Below the pieces are notes generated by a model, which was not told the origin of the DNA, searched no databases, and worked only from the letters and a program-made list of their open reading frames with translations. DNA of 6,074 nucleotides from NCBI GenBank assembly GCA_003663225.1, contig QMZP01000056.1:1-6074 (forward strand), in the 5' to 3' direction. Positions 4,206-6,074 of the stretch are shown piece by piece; the first letter of the stretch is position 1; the number at the start of each line of letters is the position of its first letter. Position numbers and translations under genes: made by a program. This stretch comes from Candidatus Aenigmatarchaeota archaeon (GTDB lineage Archaea; Aenigmatarchaeota; Aenigmatarchaeia; QMZP01).

Positions 4206-4379
4206 ATGGGAGCTGCAATCAAGGCAATAGTGGCCATAATAGTCCTGTACCTCGTGTACGGGGCATACCTGTACATGAACGCCGGGAGCGCTGACATCAT
4301 GCTCATAGTAACAGCACCTGCTGAGTCCATAATCACTTTCTTGAAGGGGATGCTGAGCGGTTTCGGCATAAATTTCTAG
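4206..4379 (+). CDS. 57-residue single-pass membrane protein, unrecognised
   Basis: ATG 4206 to TAG 4377-4379. The product starts MGAAIKAIVAIIVLYLVYGA, a strong membrane helix of about residues 4-24 rich in Ile, Val, Leu and Tyr, followed by a polar YMNAGSAD turn. A second amphipathic or weakly hydrophobic part, IMLIVTAPAESIITFLKGML, ends GFGINF. It begins 2 nt after the DUF167 stop and ends 1 nt before the PIN gene start, so it is well embedded in the cluster. Codon use (ATA, GGC, CTG) matches its neighbours. I recognise no family. It could be a small membrane partner of the neighbouring proteins, or an unrelated membrane peptide. Confidence 0.75.
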   Translation: MGAAIKAIVAIIVLYLVYGAYLYMNAGSADIMLIVTAPAESIITFLKGMLSGFGINF

Positions 4380-4380
4380 C

Positions 4381-4845
4381 ATGCCACAGACAAAATCTCT
4401 GACCAGGGTAGTCATAGACACCAACCTGATAATAGCCGGAAGGTACAAGCCCGGGAGCGCTTCCAACAGGATAATAGACATGTGCATAGACAGGAAGCTC
4501 ATAGCAGTCTATTCCGGCAAGACCAAGGACGAGAACCTGTTCATACTGCAGAAGGTCAGCCCGCCAAAGGATTACATAGACAAGATACTCCGGTTCTATT
4601 CCAGGTCCATCTACATACCGAACCCTGACATCAGGATAAGCATATGCTCTGACTACTCAGACAACAGGTATTTCGAGGCTGCCATAGCAGGCCAGGCGCA
4701 GTACATAATAAGCAACGACCGCCACCTGCTTGACCATGACGGGTACCACAGCATACGGGTCATGAGGCCAAGCGCATTCCTGAAGCACCTGAACGAGAAG
4801 AAGGAAGACCCACCGTCATATTCTGACGGCTGGATAGTGGATTAA
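4381..4845 (+). CDS. PIN-domain protein (COG1569-like putative ribonuclease)
   Basis: A 154-residue protein. The N-terminal strand VVIDTNLIIAG (10-20) carries the first catalytic Asp, D13. Further acidic residues fall at the expected PIN places: E51 in KDENLF, D94 in YSDNRYFEAA and D113 in IISNDRHLLD. The D-N-R-Y-F-E-A-A segment and the final MRPSAFLKHL resemble the COG1569 'PIN family toxin component' group. PIN domains are Mg-dependent single-strand RNases. The last ~15 residues (KKEDPPSYSDGWIVD) are an acidic tail. There is no antitoxin-like DNA-binding gene beside it, only the 57-residue membrane protein 1 nt upstream, so a toxin role is not shown; rRNA or mRNA processing is equally possible. 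No SD or TATA box is evident, so it is probably co-transcribed. Confidence 0.85.
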   Translation: MPQTKSLTRVVIDTNLIIAGRYKPGSASNRIIDMCIDRKLIAVYSGKTKDENLFILQKVSPPKDYIDKILRFYSRSIYIPNPDIRISICSDYSDNRYFEAAIAGQAQYIISNDRHLLDHDGYHSIRVMRPSAFLKHLNEKKEDPPSYSDGWIVD

Positions 4846-4849
4846 TAAG
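4841..4849 (+). promoter_or_regulatory. TATA-like box for the COG2426 gene
   Basis: ATTAATAAG lies 20-28 nt before the ATG at 4869 and overlaps the TAA stop of the PIN gene. The same nine bases lie at 21-29 nt before the DUF4346 gene on the other strand. No SD precedes the ATG. Confidence 0.5.
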
Positions 4850-4868
4850 ACGGGACATAATATTATAC

Positions 4869-5330
4869 ATGGCTTCTGACATACTGCCTGTAATAATAAC
4901 CACCATGCTGCCCATCGCGGAGCTCAGGGGCGGCATACCGCTCGGCATAGCGCTCGGGCTTGACCCGTTATCCGTGATACTGACAGCGATAATCGTGAAC
5001 TGCCTGATATTCTTCCCAATATACTTCGGGCTGCGCTTCCTCTACCAGGACTTCTTCTCCAGATTCGGCTGGGCAAGATACCTGATAGAAAGGGTGAGGA
5101 AGAGGGCAAGCCCTTACGTTGAGAGGTATGGCACAGCGGGCATAATACTGTTTGTCGGCATACCCGCCCCTGTCACGGGGGCATGGACAGGCACAGGCAT
5201 AGCATGGCTCATGGGCCTTGACTGGAAGAAGAGTTTCCTGGCCATATGCCTGGGCGTGGTGATGTCAGCGACCATAGTGAGCATAGTGGTTCTGGGCGGT
5301 CTCAGCATAATTGGAGCGTTCGCGGCATAG
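4869..5330 (+). CDS. Small multidrug-export-type membrane protein (COG2426 / Sm_multidrug_ex)
   Basis: A 153-residue integral membrane protein matching the Sm_multidrug_ex family. The signature MLPIAELRGGIPLGIALG (13-30) is followed by a membrane helix (35-56), a basic cytoplasmic loop with RYLIERVRKRASPYVERYG (70-88), then FVGIPAPVTGAWTGTGIAWL (95-114) with the family's P-x-x-G-A-x-T-G core, and a last helix pair (122-150). The family was named from a proposed exporter role; substrate and mechanism are, as far as I know, unproven. Length is typical. The start follows a TATA-like box at leaderless distance. It ends 1 nt from the stop of the convergent phosphatase-like gene, so the two transcripts must overlap. 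Confidence 0.9.
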   Translation: MASDILPVIITTMLPIAELRGGIPLGIALGLDPLSVILTAIIVNCLIFFPIYFGLRFLYQDFFSRFGWARYLIERVRKRASPYVERYGTAGIILFVGIPAPVTGAWTGTGIAWLMGLDWKKSFLAICLGVVMSATIVSIVVLGGLSIIGAFAA

Positions 5331-5331
5331 C

Positions 5332-5829
5332 CTACATCATCCTGGCTATCCTTCTCGAGACGTTCCTTATCTCATGCAGCATTATCTCGTACCCTTTCCT
5401 CTCAGTCCATTCCTCCGGCGGGACTTCGTCCTGGTGGTAATAGGGGCCATGTATCTCCATGTCGCCGCTCTTGTACTCGGCGAACTCCTTGGCCAGCATC
5501 GAGCTTCCCGAGAACGCGGGGAACCTCCCATGGATGATGTCGAGGGTATGCATGTCAGCTGCCAGGACAACATCCCAGTCCCCCTCCACCTCGCCCATAT
5601 GCTTTATGGTCTTGTCGTGCATGTCTATGCCGTCCTCTGCCAGTATCCTGGCAGTCGTCCGGCTGATATAGGCAGACTTCTCCCTGAGCGATTCTATGCT
5701 CTCAACGCCAACCCCTGCAGAATCCACATCAACCCCGTCGACACCATACTCGTCCAGGAAATGGCGGGTGTATCCTTCAAGGGAAGGGCTCCTCCCCTTG
5801 TTGTTGTAGCACACGTATAGCAGCTTCAT
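5332..5829 (-). CDS. Low-molecular-weight phosphotyrosine phosphatase-like protein
   Basis: A 165-residue protein of the LMW-PTP / arsenate reductase superfamily. The N-terminal P-loop is VCYNNKGRSPSLEG (6-19): C7 as nucleophile, N10, R13 and S14 fit C-x2-N-x2-R-S. The next strand gives SAGVGVES (37-44), then ILAEDGIDM (62-70), and DWDVVLAADMHTLDII (84-99) corresponds to the D-x-I-L-x-M-D region. The general-acid motif is normally D-P-Y/F near the C-terminus; here it reads HGPYY (127-131), with Gly at the Asp position, so catalysis may be altered. Cytosolic. The start is leaderless with a TATA-like box 21-33 nt upstream. It converges on the COG2426 gene, and a separate gene ends 88 nt upstream. 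Confidence 0.87.
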   Translation of the reverse strand: MKLLYVCYNNKGRSPSLEGYTRHFLDEYGVDGVDVDSAGVGVESIESLREKSAYISRTTARILAEDGIDMHDKTIKHMGEVEGDWDVVLAADMHTLDIIHGRFPAFSGSSMLAKEFAEYKSGDMEIHGPYYHQDEVPPEEWTERKGYEIMLHEIRNVSRRIARMM

Positions 5830-5849
5830 CTCTCAAAAAAGTGCTGCAT

Positions 5850-5871
5850 GATTTAAATAAGCATTCCACCT
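5850..5871 (-). promoter_or_regulatory. Archaeal promoter (BRE-like plus TATA) of the phosphatase-like gene
   Basis: The minus strand reads AGGTGGAATG then CTTATTTAAATC. The TATA part is centred about 27 nt before the ATG. AGGTGGAATGCTTATT equals the aminotransferase promoter except for one base. Confidence 0.62.
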
Positions 5872-5917
5872 ATCTGTGACGGCGGTAAGGAGCTAACCAA
5901 TTAACGTTTGATAAAGG

Positions 5918-6074
5918 TTAGACCAGCCTGAAAGAGCCGACATAGGCGAATCCCAGGCGCTCAGGCGTCTCGCCCTCGCAGGACCTGTCGTGCCCACCGT
6001 TGCTGCTTTTCAGGTGCCTGAGCTTGCTGGCATCATATATGCCGACAGCATCACCTGGCCCCAGGCGCTCAATC
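5918..6074 (-). CDS. C-terminal fragment of an unrecognised protein (partial at window edge)
   Basis: A minus-strand frame is open from the window edge to TAA at 5920-5918, giving 51 codons. It begins IERLGPGDAVGIYDASKLRH, passes a polar part with SSNGGHDRSCEGETPERLG and ends FAYVGSFRLV. It has the codon habit of its neighbours (AGG, CTG, GGC, ATA), and the alternation of small, charged and aromatic residues suggests real coding. ERLG occurs twice, 38 residues apart. I do not recognise the family. It lies upstream of, and on the same strand as, the phosphatase-like gene, but with 88 nt and a separate promoter between. Confidence 0.6.
   Translation of the reverse strand, partial: IERLGPGDAVGIYDASKLRHLKSSNGGHDRSCEGETPERLGFAYVGSFRLV

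Noticed and set aside
4381..4845. Classic toxin-antitoxin pair
   Set aside because: No antitoxin-like DNA-binding protein is adjacent; the upstream 57-residue protein is a membrane protein.
5893..5921. CTAACC/GGTTAG inverted repeat as a terminator for the right-edge gene
   Set aside because: Only 6 bp with a 17-nt loop, no T-tract, and it overlaps the stop codon; too weak to call.

Overview
The window looks archaeal. Most genes lack a Shine-Dalgarno (SD) site and instead carry a TATA-like box about 20-30 nt before the start codon, the layout of leaderless archaeal transcripts. Ile codons are often ATA and Arg codons often AGG. The aminotransferase and the DUF4346 protein resemble archaeal families. 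The strongest lineage clue is a tRNA-Pro(CGG) gene split by two introns, one at the usual 37/38 site and one in the T-loop (59/60). Such multi-intron tRNAs are known mainly from Thermoproteales, and non-canonical tRNA introns also occur in some small-genome (DPANN) archaea. I cannot fix the phylum from sequence alone.

Left part (1-2191). Minus-strand genes run right to left: a class III PLP aminotransferase, a DUF4346 protein, a Cys-rich DUF6485-type protein, and the first residues of a secreted protein cut by the window edge. A short hydrophobic reading frame (2104-2191, plus strand) lies divergent to the aminotransferase and appears to lack a usable in-frame start.

Middle part (about 2200-3650). 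This stretch looks bacterial. It has a PEP-CTERM exported protein with a strong SD, an intrinsic terminator with a T-tract, and a leader holding a 37-codon ORF whose stop lies inside the SD. Further upstream are hairpins and a sequence resembling bacterial dispersed repeats. No exosortase or transposase is visible. The tRNA gene lies at its right edge with its 3' end facing it, as expected for tRNA-associated insertion, but a chimeric assembly must be excluded.

Right part (3652-6074). After the split tRNA-Pro and its structured 5' leader comes a plus-strand cluster: a DUF167/YggU protein, a 57-residue membrane protein, a PIN-domain protein and a COG2426 small multidrug-export-type membrane protein. 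The cluster meets a convergent low-molecular-weight phosphotyrosine phosphatase-like gene with a 1-nt gap. The C-terminal end of an unrecognised gene enters from the right edge.

TATA-like boxes can be assigned to DUF167, the 57-residue gene, the COG2426 gene, the phosphatase, the aminotransferase and DUF4346. Two of them (aminotransferase and phosphatase) share a 16-nt element with one mismatch.
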